A stretch of 64,000 bases of DNA from Streptomyces sindenensis (GTDB lineage Bacteria; Actinomycetota; Actinomycetes; Streptomycetales; Streptomycetaceae). Below are positions 40,101-48,929 of this stretch, in pieces (positions within the stretch are counted from its first letter, which is position 1; the number at the start of each line of letters is the position of its first letter). The stretch covers positions 1-64,000 of the forward strand of contig NZ_BMSG01000018.1 of assembly GCF_014649035.1 (NCBI RefSeq), given 5' to 3'. A program made the translations under genes and the position numbers. A model generated the notes under the pieces. The model made no database searches, had not been told where the DNA came from, and saw only the letters and a list, made by a program, of their open reading frames with translations.

Positions 40101-41003
40101 TCAGCCCTTGCACAGGTCCGCCGTCTTCAGGTCCGCCGGCGGGATCTCCGTCTCCCCGAAGCCGTACGGCTCCAGCAGCTGCACATAGCGCGAGCGGTCG
40201 GAGACGATCTTCTTCAGCTCGCGGTTGAAGGAGTCCCGCAGGTCCTCGTTGCCCTTGCGGAACACCGCCCCGCCCGGCGAGAACTGCTCCTTGCCGTCCA
40301 GCTTCGGCACGAACGCCTCGGTGACCTCGGTCTCCGGGTTGGTCTTCGCCAGCCAGCGCAGCGAGATACCGGTGAGCAGGAACGCGTCGATCCGGCCGCC
40401 CTTGACCGCGTCCGCCCCGTCCTGCGGCTTCTGGAGCGTCTTGATCTTGCCCTCGGGGATGCCCGCGCCCTTGGCGTAACTGCCCTCGACCGCACCGGAC
40501 ATCACGCCGATCGTGACCCCCGCCTCCTTCGCCGAGTCCAGGTCGGTGAGCTTCTTCGGGTTGCCCTTCTTCACCATCAGCGCGGTCGGCGAGATGAACT
40601 CCGGCTCGGAGAAGATCGCGTTGCCGCAGCGCTCCGGCGTGATGGCCATGCCCGCGCTGACCACGTCGTACTTCCCGGCCTGGAGCCCCGGGATCAGCCC
40701 GTCCCACTCGGAGAGCGTCGGCTTGAGCTCGTCCACCCCGAGGGCCTGGAAGATCTCGCGGTGCAGCGTCGGGGCCTCGCCCTTGAGCTCCTTGCCCTCC
40801 AGGTAGCCGTACGGGGCCTCGTTGGCGTACGCCACCCGCACGAAGCCCTGCTTACGGAGCTTCTCCAGGGCGCCCTCGCCGGTCGCGGAGCCGGAGTCGG
40901 TCTTGCTGCACGCGGTGAGGAGGCCGGGAACGACGAGGAGGCCGCCCACGGCCGCCGTTCCGTTGAGGAAACCCCGGCGGGACAGGTTCGGGAATTCAGC
41001 CAT
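40101..41003 (-). CDS. ehuB: ABC substrate-binding protein (EhuB-like)
   Basis: This 300-aa SBP_bac_3 protein has an N-terminus (NLSRRGFLNGTAAVGG, then LLTAC) that carries both a twin-arginine pattern and a lipobox, so it is probably a Tat-exported lipoprotein. The binding domain has VRVAYANEAPYGY, DGLIPGLQAGKYDVVSAGM and GRIDAFLLTG. The ATG at 41003 is chosen, 10 nt after AGGAG. It is the first gene of the ehuBCDA-type operon, whose promoter must lie in 41004-41225. Confidence 0.82.
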   Translation of the reverse strand: MAEFPNLSRRGFLNGTAAVGGLLVVPGLLTACSKTDSGSATGEGALEKLRKQGFVRVAYANEAPYGYLEGKELKGEAPTLHREIFQALGVDELKPTLSEWDGLIPGLQAGKYDVVSAGMAITPERCGNAIFSEPEFISPTALMVKKGNPKKLTDLDSAKEAGVTIGVMSGAVEGSYAKGAGIPEGKIKTLQKPQDGADAVKGGRIDAFLLTGISLRWLAKTNPETEVTEAFVPKLDGKEQFSPGGAVFRKGNEDLRDSFNRELKKIVSDRSRYVQLLEPYGFGETEIPPADLKTADLCKG

Positions 41004-41225
41004 GGTTCGCAATCTCCTGGAGGTCGAACAGTCCGGACAGGGTGAGCGCCTGCCCGCTCCCGTACGTCTATGCGGGTAGCCGGATGCATGTAACCCAACA
41101 GTGGCCGGAAGGAGACCTTCCCGTGCCCGGAGAAGGCGGAGTGCGACCGGAGATGCGCGGGGCGTGTTCCCCGCGGCGGAGGATTCATGACGCCGCGTCC
41201 GCCACTTCTGTGATCAGCTGGGGCC

Positions 41226-41693
41226 ATGGTCGCCATATGGACAAGCGTCGTCGCGGTCGGGGGAACGCTCCTGGGAGCCGTGGTCACGCACCTCTTCCAA
41301 CGCCTCACCGCCGCGCGCACGGAGAGGTTCTCCCGGTCCGAGGCGCTCCGGCAGGAACGCACGGCCACCTACAGCGCGTTCGCCGCCGCGGCGGAGGAGT
41401 ACCGGCACGGGCAGGCGGGCCGCTGGTATCGCCGGGGGCAGAGCCACGTCTCCGACGCGTTCGTCGAGGCGCGCGACGAGGCCCACCGGCTGCGCACCGC
41501 CACCCGGCAGGTGCTCTACCGGGTCAAACTGCTCACCGACGACCCGGAGGTGGCCGGCGCCGCGGAAGAGGCCTACCGGCGCACGCGGGACGTCTCGACC
41601 GCCCAGGACCAGGCCGAGCACGACGCGTTGGACGCCGCGGCCAGGGAAGCCATCGAGGCGTTCGTCGTCCGGGCCGCGCCGCTCACCCGGTGA
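41226..41693 (+). CDS. membrane-anchored helical hypothetical protein
   Basis: This 155-aa protein has one N-terminal hydrophobic segment (about residues 4-22) followed by a long, charged, probably coiled helical domain (RTERFSRSEALRQERTATYSAF onwards). It probably faces the cytoplasm. The ribosome site is weak. The 3' end overlaps the convergent dehydrogenase gene by 11 nt. The function is unknown. Confidence 0.65.
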   Translation: MVAIWTSVVAVGGTLLGAVVTHLFQRLTAARTERFSRSEALRQERTATYSAFAAAAEEYRHGQAGRWYRRGQSHVSDAFVEARDEAHRLRTATRQVLYRVKLLTDDPEVAGAAEEAYRRTRDVSTAQDQAEHDALDAAAREAIEAFVVRAAPLTR

Positions 41694-42690
41694 GCCCGTC
41701 GGGCGCGTTGCCGAGTTCGTCGGGGCCGGGGGGCCGGTCGAGGTCCGGGGAGGGGACGTAACCGCGTTCCTTGTCGACGACGTTGGGCAACGGCTCGCCG
41801 CGCGCCCAGCGTTCGTACAGCGCGACGAACTGCTCGCCCAGCCGGTCGCGCCACCCCACCGTGTCCCCGCTCAGGTGCGGTGAGACCAGCAGCCCCGGCA
41901 CGTCCCACAACGGGCTGTCCGGGTCCAGCGGTTCGTCCTCGAACACATCGAGCGCCGCGCCCGCGAACCAGCGGCGGTTCAACGCGTCCACCAGGTCGGC
42001 CTGCACCACGCTCGCCCCGCGCCCCACGTTGATGAAGCGCGCCGACGGCTGGAGCAGCCCGAAGAAGCGGGAGTCGAACATCCCGCGCGTCGACTCCGTC
42101 AGCGGGGCCGCCGCGATCACCCAGTCCGCCCGCGCCGCCAGCCGGTCCAGATCCTCCGCCCCGTGGATGGTGCGCCGGGCGGTCCGCCCCACCAGGGCCA
42201 CGGTGACCCCGAGGCCGTGCAGCAGCCGGGTGATCTCCCGGCCGATGGGACCCGCGCCGACGACCACCGCCCGGGAGCCGGCCACGCGCTGCCCCTCGCG
42301 GTGGTGCCAGCGCCGTTCCCGCTGGAGGGCGAGGGTGCCGGGGAGGTCCTTGGCCATCGCCAGCACCAGGCCCGCCACGTACTCCGCGATCGGCCGCTCG
42401 AAGATCCCCCGCGCGTTGGTCAGGACGGTGTCCGAGGCGACCAGCTCCGGGCAGAGCAGCCGGTCCACCCCCGCGCTCGCCGTGTGCACCCAGCGCGGCC
42501 GCCGCCCCGGACCCGGCCAGGCGTCCCGTACGGCGTCCGACGTGAAGTCCCACACCAGCAGCACATCGGCCGCCGGGAGCCGCTCGGCGAGCGTGGCGGC
42601 GTCCGCGTACCGCACGTCCGCCCGGCCGGTGAGCCGGCCGAGCCGCGGGGAGGGGTCGGCGTCGAGGACGAGCAGGACGGGATCCGGCAT
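41683..42690 (-). CDS. D-2-hydroxyacid dehydrogenase-family protein
   Basis: This 335-aa NAD-dependent dehydrogenase starts at an ATG (MPDPVLL) with GGAGGG 9 nt upstream. The NAD-binding domain has VVVGAGPIGREI (about 137-148). The catalytic Arg lies in INVGRGASVV, the Glu in DVFEDEPLDPDSPLW and the His in VSPHLSGDT. It belongs to the GyaR/phosphoglycerate-dehydrogenase-like group acting on small 2-hydroxyacids. Confidence 0.87.
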   Translation of the reverse strand: MPDPVLLVLDADPSPRLGRLTGRADVRYADAATLAERLPAADVLLVWDFTSDAVRDAWPGPGRRPRWVHTASAGVDRLLCPELVASDTVLTNARGIFERPIAEYVAGLVLAMAKDLPGTLALQRERRWHHREGQRVAGSRAVVVGAGPIGREITRLLHGLGVTVALVGRTARRTIHGAEDLDRLAARADWVIAAAPLTESTRGMFDSRFFGLLQPSARFINVGRGASVVQADLVDALNRRWFAGAALDVFEDEPLDPDSPLWDVPGLLVSPHLSGDTVGWRDRLGEQFVALYERWARGEPLPNVVDKERGYVPSPDLDRPPGPDELGNAPDGLTG

Positions 42691-43012
42691 GGGTGGTCGG
42701 CCCTCCGCGGCGGAACGGACAAGACGGAACGGACAAGATCGACCGCCCACGCTCGCAGTAGCTCACCGCCGCGTCAACGACGCCCGGCCGCGCGCCCCGG
42801 TGGCCGCCCGGGGGAATACTGGGAACAAGTCGGGGCAAGAGTGACCGGTCGCGCGGTCACGGTCGCCGGAGCGTCCGGAGGGTCGCGGCGGCCTCCGGGC
42901 CGTCCCGTGACGGGGCGCCCGCCGGGAATCCGCGATGGGGCCCGCCCGCCGCGATCCGGCGAGGGGACCCGCCCGCCGCGCGGCGAGCCGTCGACGTACA
43001 GGAAGGGTGGAC

Positions 43013-43777
43013 ATGACGACCGTAGGACTTCTCTACCCGGGCCACGCCGCCGAGGACGACTTCCCACGGACCGAGATCCTGCTCGACACCGACATCCGGC
43101 TGCCCCTGTTCTCCACCGAGGCCGGCGAGGACGTCTACCGCGCCGACGCCCTGCGTGAGCAGGGCGACCCCGACCGGCTCGCCGAGGGGGTCGAGGAGCT
43201 GCGCCTGGCCGGGGCCGAGGCGCTGATCTGGGCCTCCAGCGGCGGGAGCTTCGGGCAGGGCTGGGAGGGTGCCCACGAGCAGATCGCCACGCTCGCCCGG
43301 GCGGCCGGGCTGCCCGCCTCCAGCACCTCCGTCGGCTTCGGCCACGCGGTACGGGAGCTGGGCGCCCGTCGGGTCGCCGTCGCCGCGCCCTACCCGGACG
43401 ACGTCACCGGGCTCTTCGCCGCGTTCCTGGCGTCGGCGGGCATCGAGGTGGTGGCCACCGCGTCCGGCGGGGCCGACTCGTCGGCCGAGGCCGGATCCTG
43501 GGGTCCGGACGAGGTGAAGCGGCTGGTGCGCGAGGCGGACCACCCGGACGCCGAGGTGGTGCTGGTCCCGGACACCTCCCTGCACACCACCGCGTACCTC
43601 CCCGAGCTGGAGGAGCTGATCGGCAAGCCCGTGCTCACCGCGAACCAGGTCACCGTCTGGGAGGGGCTGCGCCTCGCCGACCGCCGGACCTGGGCGCCCC
43701 CGCTCGGCACCCTGTTCGCCACCCGCGAGCCGGTGCTGCGGCAGCTGGAGCCGAAGGGCATCGAGGTACGGGAGTAG
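43013..43777 (+). CDS. Asp/Glu racemase-superfamily protein (EutA/maleate isomerase-like), cysteine-free
   Basis: This 254-aa protein starts at an ATG behind GGAAGGG. The fold and motifs (VGLLYPGHAAEDDFPR, EALIWASSGGSFGQGWEG, VPDTSLHTTAYLPELEELIGKPVLTANQVTVWEGL) match the maleate cis-trans isomerase/EutA group. Family enzymes use two cysteines. Here the first site reads WASSGGS and the second VPDTSLH, and the protein contains no cysteine at all. EutA-like genes accompany ehu transporters in ectoine clusters, which fits its place near ehuBCDA. Catalysis must differ or be lost. Confidence 0.75.
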   Translation: MTTVGLLYPGHAAEDDFPRTEILLDTDIRLPLFSTEAGEDVYRADALREQGDPDRLAEGVEELRLAGAEALIWASSGGSFGQGWEGAHEQIATLARAAGLPASSTSVGFGHAVRELGARRVAVAAPYPDDVTGLFAAFLASAGIEVVATASGGADSSAEAGSWGPDEVKRLVREADHPDAEVVLVPDTSLHTTAYLPELEELIGKPVLTANQVTVWEGLRLADRRTWAPPLGTLFATREPVLRQLEPKGIEVRE

Positions 43778-43803
43778 CGCGCCGCGTCCGCCCCGGACGC
43801 ATC

Positions 43804-43916
43804 GGGAACGTGCCGCGCGAGCCCGGGCCCGACGTGAGCGCGCCGGGGCGACCTTGCGCCCGTAGGGAACGCGCCGTGGCGGGCTCGCGCCGGGGCGAGC
43901 TTGCGCCCGTCGGGAA
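43804..43916 (+). repeat. imperfect direct repeat before the monooxygenase gene
   Basis: Two 30-bp copies at 43840-43869 and 43887-43916 differ at two positions (cores GCGCCGGGGCGA and TTGCGCCCGT). GGGAAC recurs at 43804 and 43865, so the duplicated unit is about 47 bp. Confidence 0.6.
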
Positions 43917-43996
43917 TAAAGCGGAGTCGGCCTCCTGTTGTACTCCTCCGATATACAGACGTACGGACGACAGCAGCACCGGGAGAGGCCGACAAC

Positions 43997-45136
43997 GTGG
44001 ACGACATCCGACGCGACGAGACCAGCGGCGACGGGAGCGGCCGGGCGGCCGACGGTGACGGGATCCGGGGCGCCGCAGCCGGGACGGCGACCGTTCCGCT
44101 GTCCGTCCTCGACCTGGTCACCGTGGGGCAGGGCCGCACGGCGACGCAGGCCCTGCGCACGAGCGTGGAGATCGCGAAGCTCACCGAGAGCCGCGGCTTC
44201 CACCGCTTCTGGGTCGCCGAGCACCACTCCATGCCCGGGGTCGCCTCGTCGTCCCCGGCCGTGATCCTGGCGCACATCGCCGCTCACACCGAGCGCATCC
44301 GCCTCGGCTCCGGCGGGGTGATGCTGCCCAACCACGCCCCGCTGGTGATCGCCGAGCAGTTCGGCACCCTGGAGGCGATGGCCCCGGGCCGGATCGACCT
44401 CGGTCTCGGCCGGGCCCCGGGCACGGACGGTGCGACGGCGGCGGCGCTGCGGCGTACGGACCGGCTCAACGAGGGGGCCGATGATTTTCCGCAGCAGCTC
44501 ATGGAGCTGATCCGCTTCCTGGACGACGACTTCCCGGACGGGCATCCGTACGCCCGGATCCACGCCGTACCGGGCCCGGTCCAGGCGACGTCCCCCGGCG
44601 GGGTGCAGTCCGCGCACCGGCCGCCCGTCTGGCTGCTGGGCTCCTCCGGCTTCAGCGCGCGGCTGGCCGGGACGCTCGGGCTGCCCTTCGCCTTCGCGCA
44701 CCACTTCTCGGCGCAGAACACCGTCCCGGCGCTCGACCTGTACCGCGAGTCCTTCCGGCCCTCCGCCGTGCTGGACGCCCCGTACGCCCTGATCGGGGTC
44801 TCGGCGCTGGCCGCCGACGACGAGCGCGAGGCCCGCCGCCAGGTGCTCACCGGGGCCCTGTCCATGGTCCGGCTGCGCACCGGCCGCCCCGGGCTGATCC
44901 CGAGCCCGGAGGAGGCGGAGGCGTACGACTTCTCTCCGATGGAGCGGGAGTTCGTCGACGGCTGGCTGGGCAACGTCGTCCACGGCACCGCCGACGAGGT
45001 CCGCAGCGGCCTGGACGCCCTGGCCAAGCGCACCGGCGCCGACGAGCTGATGATCACCGCCAACGCGCACGGCGGGGACGCGCGACTGCGCAGCTACGGC
45101 CTGATCGCGGACGCGTACGGCCTGCCCACAGCCTGA
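43997..45136 (+). CDS. luciferase-like monooxygenase (LLM class)
   Basis: This 379-aa flavin-dependent oxidoreductase starts at a GTG behind GGAGAGG. The TIM-barrel family motifs are FWVAEHHSMPGVASSSP, IRLGSGGVMLPNHAPLVIAEQFGTLEAMAPGRIDLGLGRAPGTD and VWLLGSSGFSARLAG. The first 30 residues are an acidic extension not typical of the family. The substrate is unknown. It is convergent with cdgA. Confidence 0.87.
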   Translation: MDDIRRDETSGDGSGRAADGDGIRGAAAGTATVPLSVLDLVTVGQGRTATQALRTSVEIAKLTESRGFHRFWVAEHHSMPGVASSSPAVILAHIAAHTERIRLGSGGVMLPNHAPLVIAEQFGTLEAMAPGRIDLGLGRAPGTDGATAAALRRTDRLNEGADDFPQQLMELIRFLDDDFPDGHPYARIHAVPGPVQATSPGGVQSAHRPPVWLLGSSGFSARLAGTLGLPFAFAHHFSAQNTVPALDLYRESFRPSAVLDAPYALIGVSALAADDEREARRQVLTGALSMVRLRTGRPGLIPSPEEAEAYDFSPMEREFVDGWLGNVVHGTADEVRSGLDALAKRTGADELMITANAHGGDARLRSYGLIADAYGLPTA

Positions 45137-45198
45137 TAGGAACCGCCCGCCGCCTCGTAGGACCTGCCGACCGCGCCGTGGACCGTGGGGGTCCCCGG

Positions 45199-47163
45199 TC
45201 AGCCCTCCAGCGGCCGGGACCCGATCAGCCCGGCGATCTGCTCCGGCGCCACGGCCCGCGAGTACAGCCAGCCCTGCCCGGTGTCGCAGCCGATCCGCCG
45301 CAGCCGCTCCGCCTGCCCGGCCGTCTCCACGCACTCCGCGGTGACGGTCAGGCCCAGGCGGTGCGCCAGCTGCACCATGGCCTCCACGATCGTTTCGTCG
45401 GCCGGGCTCGGATGCGTACCGTCCTCGTACCGGAAGCCCTTCACGAACGCCCCGTCCAGCTTCAGTACGGAGACGGGCAGCCTGCTGAGGTAGGCGAGGT
45501 TCGAATAGCCCGTCCCGAAATCGTCGATGGCGATCCGGACGCCCATGTCGCTCAGCGCCTGGAGTGCTCTCAGCGGGCGCCCCCCGGAGCCCATCACCGC
45601 CGACTCGGTCAGCTCCAGCTGGAGCAGCCCGGGGGCGAGCTCGGTCTCGGCCAGGATCTGCGCCACGTCGGCCACCAGGTCGGAGTCCCAGACCTGCCGT
45701 ACGGCGACGTTGACGCTGATGAACAGCGGCGGCTCGTCCGGGTGGTCCAGCTGCCAGCGCCGCGCCTGCCGGCACGCGGTGCGCAGCACCCACCGGCCGA
45801 GCTGGACGATCGAACCGTCCTCCTCGGCGATCTGGACGAACCGATTCGGCGGCAGCACGCCGAACTGGGGATGGTTCCAGCGCACCAGCGCCTCGACCCC
45901 GCGCAGCACCCCGTCCGCCATCCCGACCAGCGGCTGGTACTCCAGCGTGAACTCGCCGCGCTTCACGGCGGGCCGGAGCGTCGAGGAGAGGGACTGCCGG
46001 GTCATGCGGTGGGCGTTGCGCTCGGGGTCGAACAGGGTCCAGCGGGCCCGGCCGTCCGCCTTCGCCCAGTACAGCGTGGTGTCGGCGGCCTGCATCAGCC
46101 CGGTGGGCGAGGTGCCGGCCGCGATCCGCTCGACCACGCCGATCGACGCGGAGACCGAGAGCCGCTGGCCCGCCAGGTCGAACGGCTGCTGGAGCGCGGC
46201 GAGCACGGAGCGGGCCAGGTCGGTCAGCTCCTGGGTGCCGGCCGAGTCCTCGACCAGGATCGCGAACTCGTCGCCGCCCAGGCGCGCCACCAGCCGGTTG
46301 CCCCCGGCGTTGCGGGAGGCGTCGTTCTCGGCGCAGTCGGTGAGCCGCGCGGCGACGGCCGCCAGCAGCCGGTCCCCGGTGCGGTGGCCGAGGGTGTCGT
46401 TGATCGCCTTGAAGCCGTCCAGGTCCAGGTAGCAGAGGCCGATCCGGGTGTGCTGCCGGGGCGGCAGGGAGTCGTCCTGGTACGGCGGGGTCTCCAGGGT
46501 CGAGGCGAGGCGCTCGAAGAACAGCGTCCGGTTGGGCAGCCGGGTCACCGGGTCGTGCATCTGGAGGTGGCGCAGCCGCTCCTGGAGCTCCCGGCGGTCG
46601 CTGACGTCCGCGACCGTCAGGAGCACCCGGGCGGACTCCGCCGCCGAGGCCCCCGTCATCGGTACGACGGTGATCTCGGCCCACAGGGAGCGCCCGTCGG
46701 GGTGCTTGAGGCGGCGCGTGCAGCGGAACCGGGAGCGGCGGCCGAGGAGGACCTCGCGGTACGCGTGCCAGGTGCGGTCGTCGGTGGCGAGGTCGAGCAG
46801 TTCGTACGCCTGCCGCCCGGCGAGGACCGCCGCCGGGGCCCCCAGCAGTCCGCCCAGCGCCTCGTTGGCCCGCACGATCTGGCCCCGGCCGTCGACGACG
46901 CCCATGGGCAGCGTGGCGGCGTTGAACGCCGCGCGGTAGTCGCGCAGCTCGGAGGCGATGGAACCGGCGTCGCCCGCGCCGGGACCGGTCCGGGCGGAAT
47001 CGGTCCGGGTGGAATCGGTCCGGGCGGAACCGGTCCGGGTGGAAGCGGTCCGGGCGGGACCGCTCTCGGCGGGGACGGCCGTATGACGCTCCGTGACCGC
47101 CGGGGCGGGTGCGCCCGGGGCCGTGCCTGCCGAGGCCCTCGGCCCTTCGGAGGTTCCGCTCAC
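45199..47163 (-). CDS. cdgA: PAS-GGDEF-EAL protein (CdgA-like)
   Basis: This 654-aa c-di-GMP turnover protein starts at a GTG with GGGAG 6 nt upstream. Order: a disordered N-terminus with a short repeat (to about 62), PAS (71-190), GGDEF (about 195-365; RLGGDEF, residues 296-300 intact) and EAL (about 380-640; GVEALVRWNHP, IDDFGTGYS). The RxxD inhibitory site expected five residues before GGDEF reads GxxR, so product inhibition is probably lost. Both catalytic motifs are intact. By gene context and domains it matches S. coelicolor CdgA, a BldD-controlled developmental regulator. No membrane span is seen. Confidence 0.85.
   Translation of the reverse strand: MSGTSEGPRASAGTAPGAPAPAVTERHTAVPAESGPARTASTRTGSARTDSTRTDSARTGPGAGDAGSIASELRDYRAAFNAATLPMGVVDGRGQIVRANEALGGLLGAPAAVLAGRQAYELLDLATDDRTWHAYREVLLGRRSRFRCTRRLKHPDGRSLWAEITVVPMTGASAAESARVLLTVADVSDRRELQERLRHLQMHDPVTRLPNRTLFFERLASTLETPPYQDDSLPPRQHTRIGLCYLDLDGFKAINDTLGHRTGDRLLAAVAARLTDCAENDASRNAGGNRLVARLGGDEFAILVEDSAGTQELTDLARSVLAALQQPFDLAGQRLSVSASIGVVERIAAGTSPTGLMQAADTTLYWAKADGRARWTLFDPERNAHRMTRQSLSSTLRPAVKRGEFTLEYQPLVGMADGVLRGVEALVRWNHPQFGVLPPNRFVQIAEEDGSIVQLGRWVLRTACRQARRWQLDHPDEPPLFISVNVAVRQVWDSDLVADVAQILAETELAPGLLQLELTESAVMGSGGRPLRALQALSDMGVRIAIDDFGTGYSNLAYLSRLPVSVLKLDGAFVKGFRYEDGTHPSPADETIVEAMVQLAHRLGLTVTAECVETAGQAERLRRIGCDTGQGWLYSRAVAPEQIAGLIGSRPLEG
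46986..47060 (-). repeat. 15-bp tandem repeat, five units, in cdgA
   Basis: CGGTCCGGGYGGAAY is repeated five times without gaps. It encodes the Arg/Thr/Ser-rich linker (RTDSTRTDSARTG) before the PAS domain. Confidence 0.85.
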
Positions 47164-47549
47164 CGCTCGCTCCCGCTGTGAAGGTCGTTGTGAACTGGTG
47201 GGGTCGGACTGGCCACCGGGTGGTGGTCCCGTGAAGGGGCCCGTTCCACGCGGGAAAGCGTGGTGAAGCATAGAGGGTGGCGCGTCGGGCGTTCCAGCTC
47301 GCGGTCCGGTCCGGGCCATCGCGCGCGGCCGGAAGTGAGCGGGAGCGAGCATTCCGCTTTGCCCGATCCTGGTCGTTTCTGTGCGGATCTGTTGTATCGG
47401 TCGACCGGACCGACCGACGGTGACGTTCCGTGAAGGTGTGGGTGGTGATTTTTGCCGCTGACCCGTGTGGGGCAGCACAACAGGGCGTGGCGTGGTGATG
47501 CGGCACAGGGTGGACGGGATGGACCGAGTTTCCTCACCCGGAGGTCGAT
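47164..47549. promoter_or_regulatory. divergent region between cdgA and the M6-type protease
   Basis: This 386-nt gap holds no supported gene. It must contain the cdgA promoter, where a BldD site would be expected if cdgA control is conserved. Several GTGA/TCAC-like words occur, but none forms a convincing full site by eye. Confidence 0.4.
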
Positions 47550-48791
47550 GTGCCGTGCCGTCGCGGACCCGGGGGAGACCCGCGGCCGCCCCTGCGCAGT
47601 CTGGCCGCCGCCGCGACCTCCCTCCTGGCGCTCGCCGCCATGTCCCTCGTCGCGGGTCCCGCCGCGGCCGCCCCGGGCGACGCCACGCCCTGCGCCCTGC
47701 CCCGGACGGCGGCCCACCACTCGCTCGGCCTGCACACCTGGAACGCGGCCTATCCGCGCCCCGACCGGGGTCTCGACGCGGTCATGATCTTCCTGTCCTT
47801 CCCGGACTCCGAGCCCGTGCTCACCCCCGAGGAACTCACCGCCGACCACTTCCCGTCCACCACGCGCTTCTTCGAGCGCGCCAGCTACGGCCGGTTCACC
47901 CTGCGCCCGCATCCGCAGCGGACCTGGACGCAGATGCCCCGCGACTCCACCTGGTACGCCATAGAGCGCGACTGGAACGCCGAGCGGCGCACCGCCTATC
48001 TGCGGGACGCCGTCGCCGCCGCCGACCCCGAGGTGGACTTCTCCCGGTACGACGTCGTCTATCTGGTGGCCGACCCGGACGCCCCCGGCGTGGACTCCGA
48101 CGCCACGAAGGTCGTCAACTTCGACCGGCCGCTGCGCGCCGACGGCCATGACATCCGGCGCGTCGTCACGGTCTTCGAGCAGCACCCGCCCGACCGCAAC
48201 GTCCTCGCCCACGAGACCGGGCACGTCTTCGACCTCGCCGACCTCTACCACCGGCCCACCGACGGCAAGGGCGACTGGGACACCTACGTCGGCGACTGGG
48301 ACGTCATGGGCAGCCAGTTCGGCCTCGCCCCCGACCTGTTCGGCTGGCACAAGTGGAAGCTCGGCTGGCTCGGCGGCCGGCAGGTCGTCTGCGTCCAGGG
48401 CTCGGCCGACCTCACCCTGGAACCGGTCGCCGCCGCCCCGGTGCCCGGCGGGTCGATCGGGACCCGGCTCGCCGTCGTCCGTACCGGAGCCGAGAGCGCC
48501 CTGGCCATCGAGGCCCGCAGCGCCACCGGCAACGACCGGGAGACCTGCGCCGAGGGCATCCTGATCTACCGCGTCCGCAGCGGGACGGCCTCCGGCGGCG
48601 GACCCGTCGAGGTCGTCGACGCCCACCCCGAGACCGGTGCCTGCTGGGAGCGCTCGGTCTACCCGCCGCTGGCCGACGCCCCGCTCCGGGTCGGCGAGAC
48701 CTTCACCGTCCCGGGCGCCGGCACCCGCGTCGAGGTCGCCGACCGTACCCTGTCCGGCTCCTGGACCGTCCGGATCACCACCGGAGTCTGA
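47550..48791 (+). CDS. secreted M6-type zinc metalloprotease
   Basis: This 413-aa exported protease starts at a GTG with GGAGG 5 nt upstream. A signal peptide (about residues 1-41, ending PAAAAP) precedes the peptidase domain. The zinc motif HETGHVFDLADLY (about residues 222-234) is followed by GDWDVMGSQ with the Met-turn and by FGWHKWKLGWL, typical of the immune-inhibitor-A-like M6 group. The C-terminus (about 285-413) is beta-rich. It stands alone between cdgA and the third tRNA-Lys. Confidence 0.87.
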   Translation: MPCRRGPGGDPRPPLRSLAAAATSLLALAAMSLVAGPAAAAPGDATPCALPRTAAHHSLGLHTWNAAYPRPDRGLDAVMIFLSFPDSEPVLTPEELTADHFPSTTRFFERASYGRFTLRPHPQRTWTQMPRDSTWYAIERDWNAERRTAYLRDAVAAADPEVDFSRYDVVYLVADPDAPGVDSDATKVVNFDRPLRADGHDIRRVVTVFEQHPPDRNVLAHETGHVFDLADLYHRPTDGKGDWDTYVGDWDVMGSQFGLAPDLFGWHKWKLGWLGGRQVVCVQGSADLTLEPVAAAPVPGGSIGTRLAVVRTGAESALAIEARSATGNDRETCAEGILIYRVRSGTASGGGPVEVVDAHPETGACWERSVYPPLADAPLRVGETFTVPGAGTRVEVADRTLSGSWTVRITTGV

Positions 48792-48815
48792 AGCCTCTCC
48801 GCCGGTGCCGCACAC

Positions 48816-48849
48816 GAAGAAGCCCCCCGCTTTCGCGAGGGGCTTCTTC
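48816..48849. terminator. terminator shared by the protease gene and tRNA-Lys copy 3
   Basis: A 14-bp stem with one mismatch closes on TTTC (48816-48830 with 48835-48849). It lies 24 nt after the protease stop and 6 nt beyond the tRNA 3' end, between convergent genes. Confidence 0.75.
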
Positions 48850-48855
48850 CGTCTG

Positions 48856-48929
48856 TGCGCCGTCAGGGACTCGAACCCCGGACCCGCTGATTAAGAGTCA
48901 GCTGCTCTAACCAACTGAGCTAACGGCGC
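48856..48929 (-). tRNA. tRNA-Lys(CTT), copy 3
   Basis: The 74-nt sequence is identical to copies 1 and 2, with the same GTCAGCAG leader. The upstream same-strand coding frame ends inside its first 10 bases. Confidence 0.97.

Noticed and set aside
42857..47506. 1549-codon minus-strand open frame
   Set aside because: It spans cdgA, the monooxygenase and the isomerase-like gene in the wrong frame; no domain is recognisable.
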